64,000 bases of DNA from Arcanobacterium pluranimalium (GCF_016907845.1 NZ_JAFBCS010000001.1:1364001-1428000); one strand, 5' to 3'. Positions 8,644 through 18,147 are shown, counted from the stretch's first letter. The notes: generated by a model not told the origin, from the sequence alone. A program made the numbers and translations.

Positions 8644-10257
8644 GTGATTACTTTTCAAGATCTCAACATGCGCATAGGAAGTCGAGAGCTTCTCAAAAAT
8701 ACCAGCTTGCACGTTGATAAGGGGCACTGTGTTGGATTAGTGGGAAGAAACGGTGCCGGAAAGACCACTCTGTTACGTCTTTTAGCAGGTGAGGGAACGA
8801 CGTCGGAAATCGTTGAACACACTGGTACGATCGCACGCCGCGGTACGATCGGTTACCTGCCACAGGACCCGCGTACGGGAGATCCTCAACAAATTGCTCG
8901 TGATCGAGTACTTTCAGTGCGTGGCATTGAGCAAACTCTTCGGCAGATTCGCAAAGCCGAGCATGAGATGTCCACTTTCACTGGTGCTCGTCAACAAAAA
9001 GCGATGGAGCGTTATGTGCGTTTAGATGCGGCATTCACCAATGCCGGTGGCTGGTCTGCTCATTCGGAGGCCGCGAAAATCACCGCAGCGCTAGGTCTAC
9101 CTGAACGAGTGCTTGAACAACCGCTAGAGACTCTTTCTGGAGGTCAACGACGACGAGTCGAACTCGCTCGAGTGTTGTTTTCCGATGCCCAAACATTGCT
9201 TTTAGATGAGCCAACAAACCATCTCGATCACGATTCGATCATTTGGCTCCGGGATTGGATTTGCGCTTACAGCGGCGGCTGCATCATCATTTCGCACTCA
9301 GTTGAGCTTTTGAAACATACGGTCAACCGGGTGTGGTATTTGGATGCTAATCGGGCGACGATCGACACCTACGCAATGGGCTGGGATGCCTACCTTAAGC
9401 AGCGGGAAAGCGATGAAAAACGGCGTCGTCGTGAACGGCAAAATGCGGAAAAGAAAGCCGCAACGCTTTTGGCGCAAGCCGATAAAATGCGATACAAGGC
9501 GACGAAAGCAGTTGCTGCTCAGAACATGGAGAAACGAGCTAAGGAGCTGCTTGCAAGCGTCGAGAGCGAACGTCAGCAAGAGAAAGTCGCTCATTTGCGC
9601 TTTCCTAAGCCTGCGCCGTGTGGAAAGACTCCTCTTGAAGCCCATGATCTGTCAAAATCCTATGGGTCTTTGGAGATTTTTACCGGGCTTGATCTGGCCA
9701 TTGATCGCGGATCACGAGTAGTAATTTTGGGCTATAACGGCGCTGGTAAAACTACGCTACTTCGCATTCTTGCCGGTGTGGAAGATTCTGATACGGGCGA
9801 AGTTATTGCTGGTCACGGCCTAAAGCTTGGCTACTATGCGCAACAGCATGAGACGATCAATGATGAGCTTTCTGTGGTCGAGAATTTAATGGTGGTTGCT
9901 CCTGAACTTGATAACACTGGATTGCGCAATATTTTAGGCAGTTTCTTGTTCTCCGGTGAGGACGCTGATAAGCCGGCTCGAGTGCTTTCTGGTGGGGAAA
10001 AGACCCGACTTGCTTTGGCGATGCTGGTGGTTTCTGCCGCAAATGTGCTACTTCTCGATGAGCCTACGAACAACTTAGATCCTGCTTCGCGAGAAGAGAT
10101 ACTCAAAGCGCTCAGCCAATATGAGGGCGCTGTTATTCTTGTGACTCACGATGAAGGAGCTGTTGAGGCATTGAATCCTGATCGTGTTTTGCTGCTTCCT
10201 GATGGCGATGAGGACTTGTGGTCCGATGATTATCTCGAGCTGATTTCTATTGCCTAA
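8644..10257 (+). CDS. ABC-F family ATPase
   Basis: A 537-residue protein with two ABC nucleotide-binding domains and no membrane segments. First domain: Walker A GRNGAGKTT (34-42), signature LSGGQRRR, Walker B LLLDEPTNHLD. Second domain: GYNGAGKTT, LSGGEKTR, LLLDEPTNNLD. The charged linker between them (KRRRRERQNAEKK region) is the ABC-F hallmark. The family acts on the ribosome, in translation or antibiotic protection; which of these cannot be told. The GTG start has no ribosome site but TAGGAT (8632-8637) exactly 6 bases upstream, so the mRNA may be leaderless. Confidence 0.9.
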   Translation: MITFQDLNMRIGSRELLKNTSLHVDKGHCVGLVGRNGAGKTTLLRLLAGEGTTSEIVEHTGTIARRGTIGYLPQDPRTGDPQQIARDRVLSVRGIEQTLRQIRKAEHEMSTFTGARQQKAMERYVRLDAAFTNAGGWSAHSEAAKITAALGLPERVLEQPLETLSGGQRRRVELARVLFSDAQTLLLDEPTNHLDHDSIIWLRDWICAYSGGCIIISHSVELLKHTVNRVWYLDANRATIDTYAMGWDAYLKQRESDEKRRRRERQNAEKKAATLLAQADKMRYKATKAVAAQNMEKRAKELLASVESERQQEKVAHLRFPKPAPCGKTPLEAHDLSKSYGSLEIFTGLDLAIDRGSRVVILGYNGAGKTTLLRILAGVEDSDTGEVIAGHGLKLGYYAQQHETINDELSVVENLMVVAPELDNTGLRNILGSFLFSGEDADKPARVLSGGEKTRLALAMLVVSAANVLLLDEPTNNLDPASREEILKALSQYEGAVILVTHDEGAVEALNPDRVLLLPDGDEDLWSDDYLELISIA

Positions 10258-10314
10258 ATTGCAAGTTGCTGGAAGTGGCTTGGTAAGAGAGGCAATCACT
10301 CAAGACTGCTTGCA

Positions 10315-11241
10315 TTATTCCCAACCAAACATACTCGCAAGGATATCGAGGCGAGGGTGATTGATAGTGGAATCCGCAGCCGCGGCCAGAATAGGCTTGG
10401 CTCGATATGCGAAGCCGTGTGCTGCATAATTGATCATTTTTAAGTCGTTTGCACCGTCGCCCACGCAGACGATGCGATCAGTGCGGATGTTCAGTTGGCG
10501 CTGCCATAGCTGCGTCATTTTTAGTTTTGTTTCAGCATCGACGACGGCGCCCAACGTGCGTCCCGTTAGGGTTCCGTTTCGTATTTCAAACCGGTTAGCT
10601 GCGTACATATCAATATTGCATTTTTGGGCAAGTGGCTTAAGGACTTCGACGAAGCCGCCAGACACTAGCCCAATCTTTGCACCATATCGGTGTGCGATAT
10701 CTACCAGGCGCTGTGCTCCGGGGCTAAGACTGATATTCGCGACGACGTCGTCCAAGATACTGCTGGGAAGGCCAGCTAGTGTGGATACGCGGCGAGCTAA
10801 GGAATCGGCAAAATCTAGTTCACCACGCATCGCCGCGGCGGTAATGCGTGCTACTTGCACTGTCGTGCCTGCATAATCAGCGATAAGTTCGATCACTTCT
10901 TGTTGGATAAAAGTTGAGTCTACGTCGCTGACGATGAGCCGTGGTCCGGTTAGCGCGAGTTCACCCATTAAAAATGCGCAATCGGCGTCGATGCTCGTAC
11001 TCAGTTCTTGGAGCCGTATCTTGATTTTTTCTAAATCGGGTGAAGAATACGATTGCCGCATAACGCCACTGAATGTGACGACGTCGTAATCGGGAATGAA
11101 AACGTGGCGATACGCAAGGCGTGGGTCTAAGGCACTGAGCTGCGCGCACACGTCGTCGATCAGCTCATCAGATATTGGCAAATAAGACGCGAGGGAGAAA
11201 CGAAACGGTGTTTCTCCCTCGCGAGCTTCGTAGTCTTCCAT
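10315..11241 (-). CDS. serB: Phosphoserine phosphatase
   Basis: A 308-residue SerB, the last step of serine synthesis. The HAD catalytic motif DVDST is at 106-110, followed by LVSGGFVEVLK (motif II) and VGDGANDLKMI (motif III). The first 100 residues form the ACT-like N-terminal part seen in actinobacterial SerB. The ATG lacks a ribosome site; TATTCT lies 7 bases upstream on this strand (11249-11254), pointing to a leaderless transcript. It lies downstream of glgC in the same direction, 35 bases away. Confidence 0.9.
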   Translation of the reverse strand: MEDYEAREGETPFRFSLASYLPISDELIDDVCAQLSALDPRLAYRHVFIPDYDVVTFSGVMRQSYSSPDLEKIKIRLQELSTSIDADCAFLMGELALTGPRLIVSDVDSTFIQQEVIELIADYAGTTVQVARITAAAMRGELDFADSLARRVSTLAGLPSSILDDVVANISLSPGAQRLVDIAHRYGAKIGLVSGGFVEVLKPLAQKCNIDMYAANRFEIRNGTLTGRTLGAVVDAETKLKMTQLWQRQLNIRTDRIVCVGDGANDLKMINYAAHGFAYRAKPILAAAADSTINHPRLDILASMFGWE

Positions 11242-11276
11242 ATTGTCAAGAATAGTTAAGGAAGATTAAATGTTCA

Positions 11277-12521
11277 TCATTTGGTCACGATTTTGCCCTT
11301 TGGCACTACCACGATTCCGCTTTCTGAGACGTGCAGACCGCGTGCCAGGTCGTGCTCATGATCAATTCCCACTTGTGCGCCCTCTTCAATTTTGGCGTAT
11401 TTGTCGATAATAGCGCGCACAACAGTCGCATTTCGGCCGATATTCACGCCGTCGAAAATAACTGAATCGCGCACCGAGGACCACGAGTTCACGCGCACAT
11501 GCGGTGAAAGAACTGAGCCGATGACTTCGCCACCAGAGACGATAACTCCTGGAGAAATGACCGAATCCAGAGCGTGACCAAGACGCTCGTGATGACCATA
11601 GACGAACTTGGCTGGGGGAAGTCCCGTGTAGCCAGTGAGTAGCGGCCATTTATCGTTGTACAGGTTGAAAATAGGGTAGACGGAGATCAGATCCATATTC
11701 GCTTCGTAGAATGCGTCAATGGTACCGACGTCGCGCCAGTATGTGCGATCGCGTTCAGTCGAACCAGGGATCTCATTAAATGTGAAATCATAGACGCCAC
11801 AGTCGTTTTTAGAAACGAACTTTGGAACGATGCTTCCACCCATGTCATGTGCCGAAGATTCGTCTGCGGCATCCTCGTAGAGGGCTTCGACCAGGGCTTC
11901 GGTGGAAAATACGTAGTTTCCCATCGAGGCGAGTATTTCGTTCGGCGAATCCGGTAGCCCCTCACACTCGGCTGGCTTTTCCAAAAACTCACGAACTTTT
12001 TGCTGGTTGGCAGGATCAGTGTCGATAACGCCGAAGGATGAAGCAAGATCCTTGGGCTGCCTGATTCCAGCGATGGTGAGTCCCACTCCCGAGTCAATGT
12101 GCTGTTCGACCATCTGCGAGAAGTCCATCCGGTAGATGTTATCTGCGCCAGTGATCAGCACGATATCGGGTCGTTCGTCGTCGAGAATATTGAGGGACTG
12201 ATACACGGCATCGGCAGACCCGAGGAACCAGTTCTTTCCGACTCGCTGCTGAGCAGGTACCGGAGCTACATAGTTATCAAGAAGCGTGGACATTCGCCAC
12301 GTCTGCGAGATGTGACGGTCGAGGGAGTGGGATTTGTACTGGGTAAGTACCACGACTTTTAGATAACCAGAGTTAACGATGTTCGACAGTGAAAAATCGA
12401 TTAATCTATAAATTCCGCCAAAAGGAACAGCAGGCTTTGCTCGGTCTTGGGTGAGCGGCATTAACCGCTTGCCCTCACCGCCTGCCAGGACTATTGCAAG
12501 TACACGTGGTTTTGATCTCAT
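11277..12521 (-). CDS. glgC: Glucose-1-phosphate adenylyltransferase
   Basis: A 414-residue GlgC, making ADP-glucose from ATP and glucose 1-phosphate for glycogen or maltose-1-phosphate synthesis. The N-terminal nucleotide motif [13 protein letters not shown] is followed by [10 protein letters not shown]; the C-terminal half has the left-handed beta-helix repeats ([13 protein letters not shown]). Divergent from glgA, sharing the intergenic repeat array at 12581-12621. No ribosome site precedes the ATG (GATAAA lies 8 bases upstream), so this may also be leaderless. Confidence 0.95.
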   Translation of the reverse strand: MRSKPRVLAIVLAGGEGKRLMPLTQDRAKPAVPFGGIYRLIDFSLSNIVNSGYLKVVVLTQYKSHSLDRHISQTWRMSTLLDNYVAPVPAQQRVGKNWFLGSADAVYQSLNILDDERPDIVLITGADNIYRMDFSQMVEQHIDSGVGLTIAGIRQPKDLASSFGVIDTDPANQQKVREFLEKPAECEGLPDSPNEILASMGNYVFSTEALVEALYEDAADESSAHDMGGSIVPKFVSKNDCGVYDFTFNEIPGSTERDRTYWRDVGTIDAFYEANMDLISVYPIFNLYNDKWPLLTGYTGLPPAKFVYGHHERLGHALDSVISPGVIVSGGEVIGSVLSPHVRVNSWSSVRDSVIFDGVNIGRNATVVRAIIDKYAKIEEGAQVGIDHEHDLARGLHVSESGIVVVPKGKIVTK

Positions 12522-12580
12522 AATCTAACTTTATCGTGAATCGCTCGAATATGGAGGTTTTTCCGAAGATGTTTTCCTGC

Positions 12581-12621
12581 TGTTTACGTTGCTTACGTAA
12601 ATGTTTACGTTGTTTACGCAA
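12581..12621. promoter_or_regulatory. Helically phased TTTACG repeat array between glgC and glgA
   Basis: Four related decamers start at 12581, 12591, 12602 and 12612, each containing YTTACG: TGTTTACGTT, GCTTACGTAA, TGTTTACGTT, GTTTACGCAA. Seen another way, it is a 20-base unit repeated after one spacer base, so the period is 21 bases or two helical turns. TTACGTAA (12593-12600) is a perfect palindrome. The position between two divergent starch/glycogen genes and just before a -10-like TACAAT (12640-12645) suggests a shared operator; the binding protein is unknown. Confidence 0.6.
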
Positions 12622-12639
12622 AACTGCGCAAAATGCACC

Positions 12640-12645
12640 TACAAT
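12640..12645 (+). promoter_or_regulatory. Candidate -10 element of glgA
   Basis: TACAAT matches the consensus at five of six positions. No good -35 lies 16-18 bases upstream; that position is taken by the end of the TTTACG array, which would fit an activator-dependent promoter or a repressed one. Confidence 0.4.
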
Positions 12646-12707
12646 GTAAAACAGATGTGTTTCTTGACCGCGATGCCGGTTCAAGTGAGGTCTGAAAGGA
12701 ATGAATA

Positions 12708-13937
12708 ATGCAGGTGCACCTCCTCACTCGTGAATTTCCACCTTTTGTATATGGAGGGGCAGGTGTTCATGTCACGGAGCTGGCAAAGGTGTTGAAAGCA
12801 CACGCTCAGGTGCATGTGCATACTTTCGATGGTGACCGCGCCGAGGAATTCGACGGAATAACAGTTAAGGGATACGACTACCCTGAGCAGTTAAAAGATG
12901 CGAATGCTGCTCTACGAACACTCGGTGTTGATCTGCAGATGGCGGCAAATCTTGGAGAAGCGGATATTCTCCATTCCCATACCTGGTATGCCAATATGGC
13001 AGGTCATATAGGGTCTATGCTGCATGGAAAACCGCATGTCATTTCTGCACATTCCTTGGAGCCGTTACGTCCTTGGAAACGAGAGCAGCTCGGTGGTGGC
13101 TATGAGCTTTCGTCTTGGGTGGAGAAAACAGCGTACGAAAATGCTGCGGGTATTGTTGCCGTGTCGAGGGCGATGAAAGACGATATCCTGCGCTGCTATC
13201 CTGCGATTGATCCTAACAAAGTGCACGTAATCCACAATGGAATTGATCTTGATTCGTGGCGTGCTCCGAGCACTGATGAGGAGTGGGACAAAGCTCGGAC
13301 GTACTTTGCGTCTTACGGTCTTGATCCTGACGTTCCCACGATTATTTTCGTAGGCCGTATTACACGCCAAAAGGGAGTTCCTGGTCTCTTGCGAGCACTT
13401 CGTCGTGTGCCGAAAGAAGTGCAGGTTATTCTGTGTGCCGGCGCACCGGACACCCCAGAAATTGCCGCTGAAACTAAAGAACTTGTGGAAAAACTCCAAG
13501 CAGAGCGCGATGGTGTGGTGTGGATTGAAGATCATCTGCCACACAGTAAAATTGTTCAGCTCGAAGCGTGTGCAACGGTTTTTGTTACTCCCTCGGTTTA
13601 CGAGCCGCTTGGAATCGTGAACTTGGAGGCTATGGCGGTAGGTTTGCCCGTCGTCGGCACAAATACGGGTGGTATTCCAGACTGTATTGACGACGGCGTG
13701 ACCGGAACTTTGGTTCCCATCGAACAGCTCGACGACGGCACCGGTACGCCCATTGAACCTGAGAAATTTGAAGCTGATCTCGCCCAGGCCCTTACTGATA
13801 TGTGTGCCGATCCGCAGCGGGCAGCACAGATGGGCAAGGCTGGACGACGCCGGGTTGAAGAACATTTCTCCTGGGAGTCGATTGCGCACAAGACTATGGA
13901 CTTCTACCAGCACATACTTGATCACAGTGCAGTGTGA
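12708..13937 (+). CDS. glgA: Glycogen synthase / maltose-1-phosphate synthase, corynebacterial type (GT4)
   Basis: A 409-residue GT-B glycosyltransferase of family 4. N-terminal MQVHLLTREFPPFVYGGAGVH carries the donor-binding GGAG loop; the C-terminal domain has IFVGRITRQKG and the E-x7-E motif in PSVYEPLGIVNLEAMA. It is the actinobacterial 'GlgA' type; its mycobacterial relative (GlgM) uses ADP-glucose to make maltose 1-phosphate, so either product is possible. GAAAGGA precedes the ATG. Divergent from glgC, the likely supplier of its substrate. Confidence 0.9.
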   Translation: MQVHLLTREFPPFVYGGAGVHVTELAKVLKAHAQVHVHTFDGDRAEEFDGITVKGYDYPEQLKDANAALRTLGVDLQMAANLGEADILHSHTWYANMAGHIGSMLHGKPHVISAHSLEPLRPWKREQLGGGYELSSWVEKTAYENAAGIVAVSRAMKDDILRCYPAIDPNKVHVIHNGIDLDSWRAPSTDEEWDKARTYFASYGLDPDVPTIIFVGRITRQKGVPGLLRALRRVPKEVQVILCAGAPDTPEIAAETKELVEKLQAERDGVVWIEDHLPHSKIVQLEACATVFVTPSVYEPLGIVNLEAMAVGLPVVGTNTGGIPDCIDDGVTGTLVPIEQLDDGTGTPIEPEKFEADLAQALTDMCADPQRAAQMGKAGRRRVEEHFSWESIAHKTMDFYQHILDHSAV

Positions 13938-14051
13938 AATCGAAAACCAGTAGTAGCTGTACATAATCGAAGTGCACGGTTTTACAGATGAGCGCCAAAA
14001 GAGTGCGTGTAGGACTTAATCCCCGCATTGATTTTAGATTAGGCTTAAGCT

Positions 14052-14831
14052 ATGGGTGATGTACTAGAAGTCGTCGATGCGAGTGTGCGTCGTGGTGGGA
14101 ATACGATCTTGGATCACGTGCAGTGGTCTATTAATGAGACTGAGCGTTGGGTAGTGCTCGGTGCAAACGGCGCTGGGAAAACTACTTTGATTCAGCTTAT
14201 CTCGGGTCGAATGCATCCCACAGAAGGCAAGGTTTCGATTATTGGGGAAGAGCTTGGAAAGGTTGATCTTTCTGAACTTCGCCCGTTAGTTGGTCTACTT
14301 TCATCTGCTTTGGATGCAAAGATCCCAGCTTCGCAGCGAGTTCTTGATGTGGTACGCACCGCCGCTTACGGTATGACTGCCACGTGGAATGAGTCTTACG
14401 AAGCTGAAGACGACGCTCGCGCACGTAGCGTTCTTGGTGCGCTTGGAGTCGAGAATTTGAGCGAGCGCAAGTTTGGAACACTTTCTTCTGGAGAGAAGAA
14501 GCGTGTTGGTATTGCGCGTGCGCTGATGCCGAATCCGGAAATACTAGTGCTGGATGAACCCGCCTCAGGACTCGATTTGGGCGGACGGGAAAAACTACTG
14601 AATTCGCTTTCGGATTTGTCTGGTGAGATGGCAGCTCCTGTGATCGTCCTGGTAACCCATCACGTGGAAGAGATTCCGCGCGGGTTTACGCATGCACTTT
14701 TACTAAAATCAGGAAAAGTTTTTGCCGCTGGTGCCATTGACGATGTGGTGACTTCTGCGAATATTAGCGAGATTTTCGACGTCAATGTTACAGTTGAGCA
14801 GAAAAATGGGCGTTTCACTGTGCTTTCGTGA
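14052..14831 (+). CDS. Stand-alone ABC transporter ATP-binding protein
   Basis: A 259-residue single ABC ATPase: Walker A GANGAGKTT near residues 38-46, signature LSSGEKKRVGIARAL, Walker B ILVLDEPASGLD, and switch His in VTHHVEEIP. It resembles the YlmA/ModF-like group. No permease gene lies beside it, so the partner or the process is unknown. No ribosome site is visible; TAGGCT (14040-14045) lies 6 bases before the ATG, fitting a leaderless message. Confidence 0.82.
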   Translation: MGDVLEVVDASVRRGGNTILDHVQWSINETERWVVLGANGAGKTTLIQLISGRMHPTEGKVSIIGEELGKVDLSELRPLVGLLSSALDAKIPASQRVLDVVRTAAYGMTATWNESYEAEDDARARSVLGALGVENLSERKFGTLSSGEKKRVGIARALMPNPEILVLDEPASGLDLGGREKLLNSLSDLSGEMAAPVIVLVTHHVEEIPRGFTHALLLKSGKVFAAGAIDDVVTSANISEIFDVNVTVEQKNGRFTVLS

Positions 14832-14968
14832 GTTTTTAGCCAACACAAAGTCTCTTTCATTCAGAATCTATGGCAAAAAATCAGACTGTAGTATGAATGC
14901 CTTGTGAGATTTCCTCAGGTAAAATAACAACCAGAATAGAAAAAACCTTAATTGAAGCAGGTGTTCAG

Positions 14969-15388
14969 ATGACTTGGGGAATTTGGGCGATTATCGCAAT
15001 CGTTTTGCTGATTCTCGAAACGCTCACTGTGGATTTCACTTTTTTGATGCTGGCTGGCGGCGCTCTTGCTGCGATGCTGACGGCATTAGCAACAAGTTCG
15101 CTTGTAGTGCAGATCGTCGTATTCTCAGTCGTTTCCGTTCTGCTGCTGGTGTTTATCCGTCCTTGGGCTCGTAATCACGTTAATGATTCCTCTAAAGGAA
15201 GTTCGAATGTGTATGCGCTAGCTGGAAAAGATGCAGTAACTCTTACTGCAGTTAACCACTCTTCCGGACGAGTGAAAATCGGTGGCGACGTGTGGAGTGC
15301 AGCAACTGAAGCGGGGGAGATCGGCCCCGGTATCGACGTCGTCGTGAAAGAAATCCAAGGTGTGACTGTAATTGTTGCGCCAAAATAA
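14969..15388 (+). CDS. NfeD-family membrane protein
   Basis: A 139-residue NfeD protein: two or three hydrophobic segments in the first 70 residues (WAIIAIVLLILETL, LMLAGGALAAMLTAL, VVFSVVSVLLLVFI) and a soluble C-terminal OB-fold of about 65 residues. The ATG at 14969 is preferred over an upstream in-frame codon (14897) because GAAGCAGG lies 8 bases upstream and the mature family N-terminus begins there. NfeD proteins pair with SPFH proteins such as the next gene, 33 bases downstream; the complex is tied to membrane microdomains. Confidence 0.83.
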   Translation: MTWGIWAIIAIVLLILETLTVDFTFLMLAGGALAAMLTALATSSLVVQIVVFSVVSVLLLVFIRPWARNHVNDSSKGSSNVYALAGKDAVTLTAVNHSSGRVKIGGDVWSAATEAGEIGPGIDVVVKEIQGVTVIVAPK

Positions 15389-15421
15389 CCTACAGCACTC
15401 ATAAAAAGAAAAGAGGTTCGC

Positions 15422-16552
15422 ATGAACGCTGCAGCTATAGGAGGCACAGTCCTCACAGTTGTACTGGTCGTGTTTGTCCTGTTGATTGTTGTTGCGCTGA
15501 TCCGTTCAGTTTTGCAAGTTCATCAAGGCTACACGGTGATTGTTGAACGCTTGGGTAAGTATCATAAGACGCTAACTCCGGGCTTGCACTTCCTAGTTCC
15601 ATTTATCGATTCGGTTCGACAGCGCATTGATATGCGTGAACAGGTTGTTCCTTTCCCACCGCAACCGGTGATTACCTCGGATAATATCGTGGTCAATATC
15701 GATACCGTCATCTATTATCAAGTGACGCAACCGGAAGCTGCCACGTATGAAATTGCGGATCCGATGTCGGCAATTGAGCAGCTCGCAGTAACCACTTTGC
15801 GAAATATTATCGGTGCAATGGATATGGAACAGGCGCTGACCGGCCGCGATCAGATCAACGGTCAGCTCCGTGGCGTATTGGATGAAGCAACTGGTCGTTG
15901 GGGAATCCGCGTATCCCGAGTTGAATTGAAAGCCATTGATCCACCAGCCACGGTTCAGTCTGCGATGGAGCAGCAGATGAAGGCAGAACGTGATCGCCGT
16001 GCAGCTATTTTGACTGCAGAGGGTGTGAAGCAATCGGCTATTCTCACTGCTGAGGGTGAGAAGCAGTCGGCGATTCTTCGAGCTGAGGGTCAAGCACAGT
16101 CTACGATTTTGAAAGCGCAAGGCGAATCGCGAGCAATTTTGCAGGTCTTTGACGCAGTACATCGTGGAAATGCTGATCCTAAACTCCTTTCCTACGAGTA
16201 CATTAAGACTCTGCCGTTGATTGCAAATTCCGCTTCTTCGAAGCTGTGGATTGTTCCTACTGAACTTACCGCAGCTCTAGATGCAGTAACTAAAGGTTTT
16301 TCGGGAGCCGGAGCAGAATCTGAAGAATCAGTAGCGGTTGATTTTGATGGTCAAGCTAATATTTCCGATGCGCTTGCTGCAACGAATCTTGAGGATGTGG
16401 ATGAGGCACTTGCTTCTGCTCGTGGTGAAGTTTCAAAGGCAAGTAGCGAGGTAGAAGACTCAACGCTGCCTGGTAAGAAGCTAGATCATGCTTCGGAGAC
16501 GGATCTACCACAGATGGGTGAAGCTACAGATCCCGAGCAAGATAAGCTCTGA
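15422..16552 (+). CDS. SPFH/band 7 membrane protein (stomatin/QmcA type)
   Basis: A 376-residue protein with one N-terminal membrane helix (about residues 8-31), then the SPFH domain starting at VHQGYTVIVERLGKYH. The helical region has tandem 12-residue units of the form SAILTAEGEKQ, four or so in a row, typical of the oligomerising coiled region. The acidic C-terminal tail of about 90 residues is low in complexity. With the NfeD partner upstream it likely forms a membrane-microdomain assembly. AAAGAGG precedes the ATG; a hairpin terminator follows. Confidence 0.88.
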   Translation: MNAAAIGGTVLTVVLVVFVLLIVVALIRSVLQVHQGYTVIVERLGKYHKTLTPGLHFLVPFIDSVRQRIDMREQVVPFPPQPVITSDNIVVNIDTVIYYQVTQPEAATYEIADPMSAIEQLAVTTLRNIIGAMDMEQALTGRDQINGQLRGVLDEATGRWGIRVSRVELKAIDPPATVQSAMEQQMKAERDRRAAILTAEGVKQSAILTAEGEKQSAILRAEGQAQSTILKAQGESRAILQVFDAVHRGNADPKLLSYEYIKTLPLIANSASSKLWIVPTELTAALDAVTKGFSGAGAESEESVAVDFDGQANISDALAATNLEDVDEALASARGEVSKASSEVEDSTLPGKKLDHASETDLPQMGEATDPEQDKL

Positions 16553-16596
16553 TATGCGATTTTAGAGAGTGAACGGCTCTTTATAGGGGCTAATTG

Positions 16597-16627
16597 GTGG
16601 AGGGTGCGAAGAGTTCGCACCCTCCAC
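16597..16627 (+). terminator. 14-bp perfect hairpin terminator after the SPFH gene
   Basis: Arms 16597-16610 and 16614-16627 pair perfectly around a GAG loop, 45 bases after the stop codon. No clean T-run follows. Confidence 0.7.
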
Positions 16628-16675
16628 TGCTTATTGCGGTTTTGCTGGGTGCTGTGCAGTGAATGAGGTTTTGGG

Positions 16676-16742
16676 TTTGAGCAAAGGCGAGGGAGGGGGC
16701 TGAGGCGAGTGAGATGTGGGCTGAGGCGAAGGAGGGGGAGTA
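16676..16742 (+). repeat. Purine-rich imperfect repeat upstream of the TrmH-type gene
   Basis: The + strand is almost entirely G and A here. GGGCTGAGGCGA occurs at 16697-16708 and again at 16718-16729 (period 21), flanked by GGCGAGGGAGGGGG- and GGCGAAGGAGGGGG-like blocks. The stretch is intergenic between a terminator and the next start codon, and no convincing protein is encoded on either strand. Confidence 0.55.
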
Positions 16743-16787
16743 AGTGTCGAATTTATTTTTTCGCCGCAATCGTGGCATTCTGTACAC

Positions 16788-17633
16788 GTGATTATTGAAT
16801 TGAACGATTTGAACGATTCGCGTCTTGACGATTTCGTTAGACTTACTGACGTTGCGCTGCGTAAAAAGCTCGAAACTGAGCGGGGGCTTTATTTAGCTGA
16901 AGGAATGAAAGTCATCGAACGCAGTTTGCAAGCAGGGCATCGTCCGCGTGCCATTTTAGCGGCGCCACGCTGGCTTGAGGATATTCAAGCTATGCTAGAA
17001 CGCGTTGGTGAATGCGTAGCTGATGTTCCGATTTTCGTGACTTCAATTGAAGATTTAGAGCAAATAACTGGATACCGTATTCATCGTGGAGCAATGGCTT
17101 CGATGAACCGGCCTGAACTTCTTGATGTTAATACTTTTCTGGCAAATATTGGGCAAGGTCCTGCCCGAATTTTTGTTTTAGAAAATTTAGTTGATCATAC
17201 CAATGTTGGGGCAATTTTCCGCTCTGCTGCGGCACTTGGAGTTGATGGAATTTTGGTTACCCAGTCGTGTGCAGACCCTTTATATCGCCGTTCTGTGAAA
17301 GTTTCAATGGGCAATGTTTTCCAAATTCCGTGGACTCGTATAAATAATTGGCCACAGTCAATCGAAGCTCTACACGACAAAGGTTGGATTACGGCGTCGT
17401 TGGCTTTGCGTAAGGACGCGAAAACGCTTTCTGATTTCGCGCAACTTCCGGAGGTTTGTGGCCCTCATTCAAAGATCGCAATAGTTCTTGGCACGGAGGG
17501 TGATGGCTTGAGCTCTCGTACCATTGCTAGCAGCAAACACAGCGTTGTGATCCCGATGGCAAAGAACGTCGACTCTCTCAATGTGGCTTCGGCAGGTGCG
17601 CTGGCCGCATGGGAGTTGCGAGTACGCAGCTAG
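16788..17633 (+). CDS. TrmH/SpoU-family RNA 2'-O-methyltransferase
   Basis: A 281-residue SPOUT methyltransferase. The N-terminal part (about 100 residues) is a substrate-binding domain with LYLAEGMKVIERSL; the catalytic part shows motif 1 LVDHTNVGAIFRSAAALGV, motif 2 IVLGTEGDGLS and motif 3 VVIPMAKNVDSLNVASAGAL, which form the SAM-binding trefoil knot. It methylates rRNA or tRNA ribose; the exact target cannot be told. The GTG has no ribosome site. Confidence 0.9.
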   Translation: MIIELNDLNDSRLDDFVRLTDVALRKKLETERGLYLAEGMKVIERSLQAGHRPRAILAAPRWLEDIQAMLERVGECVADVPIFVTSIEDLEQITGYRIHRGAMASMNRPELLDVNTFLANIGQGPARIFVLENLVDHTNVGAIFRSAAALGVDGILVTQSCADPLYRRSVKVSMGNVFQIPWTRINNWPQSIEALHDKGWITASLALRKDAKTLSDFAQLPEVCGPHSKIAIVLGTEGDGLSSRTIASSKHSVVIPMAKNVDSLNVASAGALAAWELRVRS

Positions 17634-17708
17634 AGTTACAGTAGTCGATAACAAGCTCAACTTATGTAATAGCGCTTCGAGAAGATTGCGAAATTGTTGA
17701 GGACAAGA

Positions 17709-18032
17709 CTACTTAGGAGGAATCTTATACTGCACGATGGCGCCATAGAACTCGTCTACTTGATTGTACTCGTTAATTGCATCGTCAATAAGATCCGATA
17801 CGGTACATTCAAGTACTCGTGAAAGGCGAATGAGCGTGTGCAGGCGCGGATTTAAGGCTGAGTTGTTTTTTCGATTTGAACGAGCAGATTCCATGAGTTG
17901 ATAGTGGTTTCTATCAATATCAGCCTCTGCAGCAACTTGCTCTTGGGTCATGCCAAGAGCTGTGCGGCGGTTTCGAATTGTTTTAGCAAGTGCCGATGCT
18001 AAGACGCGTTCTGCTGCTGATGAATTTTGCAT
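17709..18032 (-). CDS. XRE-family helix-turn-helix regulator
   Basis: A 107-residue DNA-binding protein from the ATG at 18032. The HTH covers about residues 20-75: IRNRRTALGMTQEQVAAEA, then the recognition part DRNHYQLMESARSN, and LHTLIRLSRVLECTVSDLI. The last 25 residues have no recognised domain. A longer frame starts at a TTG (18068) but adds only an unconserved hydrophobic stretch. It lies between two RNA methyltransferase genes; its target is not known. Confidence 0.75.
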   Translation of the reverse strand: MQNSSAAERVLASALAKTIRNRRTALGMTQEQVAAEADIDRNHYQLMESARSNRKNNSALNPRLHTLIRLSRVLECTVSDLIDDAINEYNQVDEFYGAIVQYKIPPK

Positions 18033-18147
18033 TTTTAAATTTTCCAGTTTAAACCATAGGATTATCAACCGGGTAAAAACGGTCTTAATGAGAATAGGTG
18101 ATAATTGCTGCTGTGCTTGTCGTTTGTTTGCGAAAATTAGAAGTTAT

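Noticed and set aside
13065-13964. 299-codon minus-strand open frame over glgA
   Set aside because: Complementary to a conserved glycosyltransferase; no protein-like motifs.
16590-16787. Minus-strand frame in the purine-rich spacer
   Set aside because: Low-complexity, produced by the composition of the repeat; no start signal.
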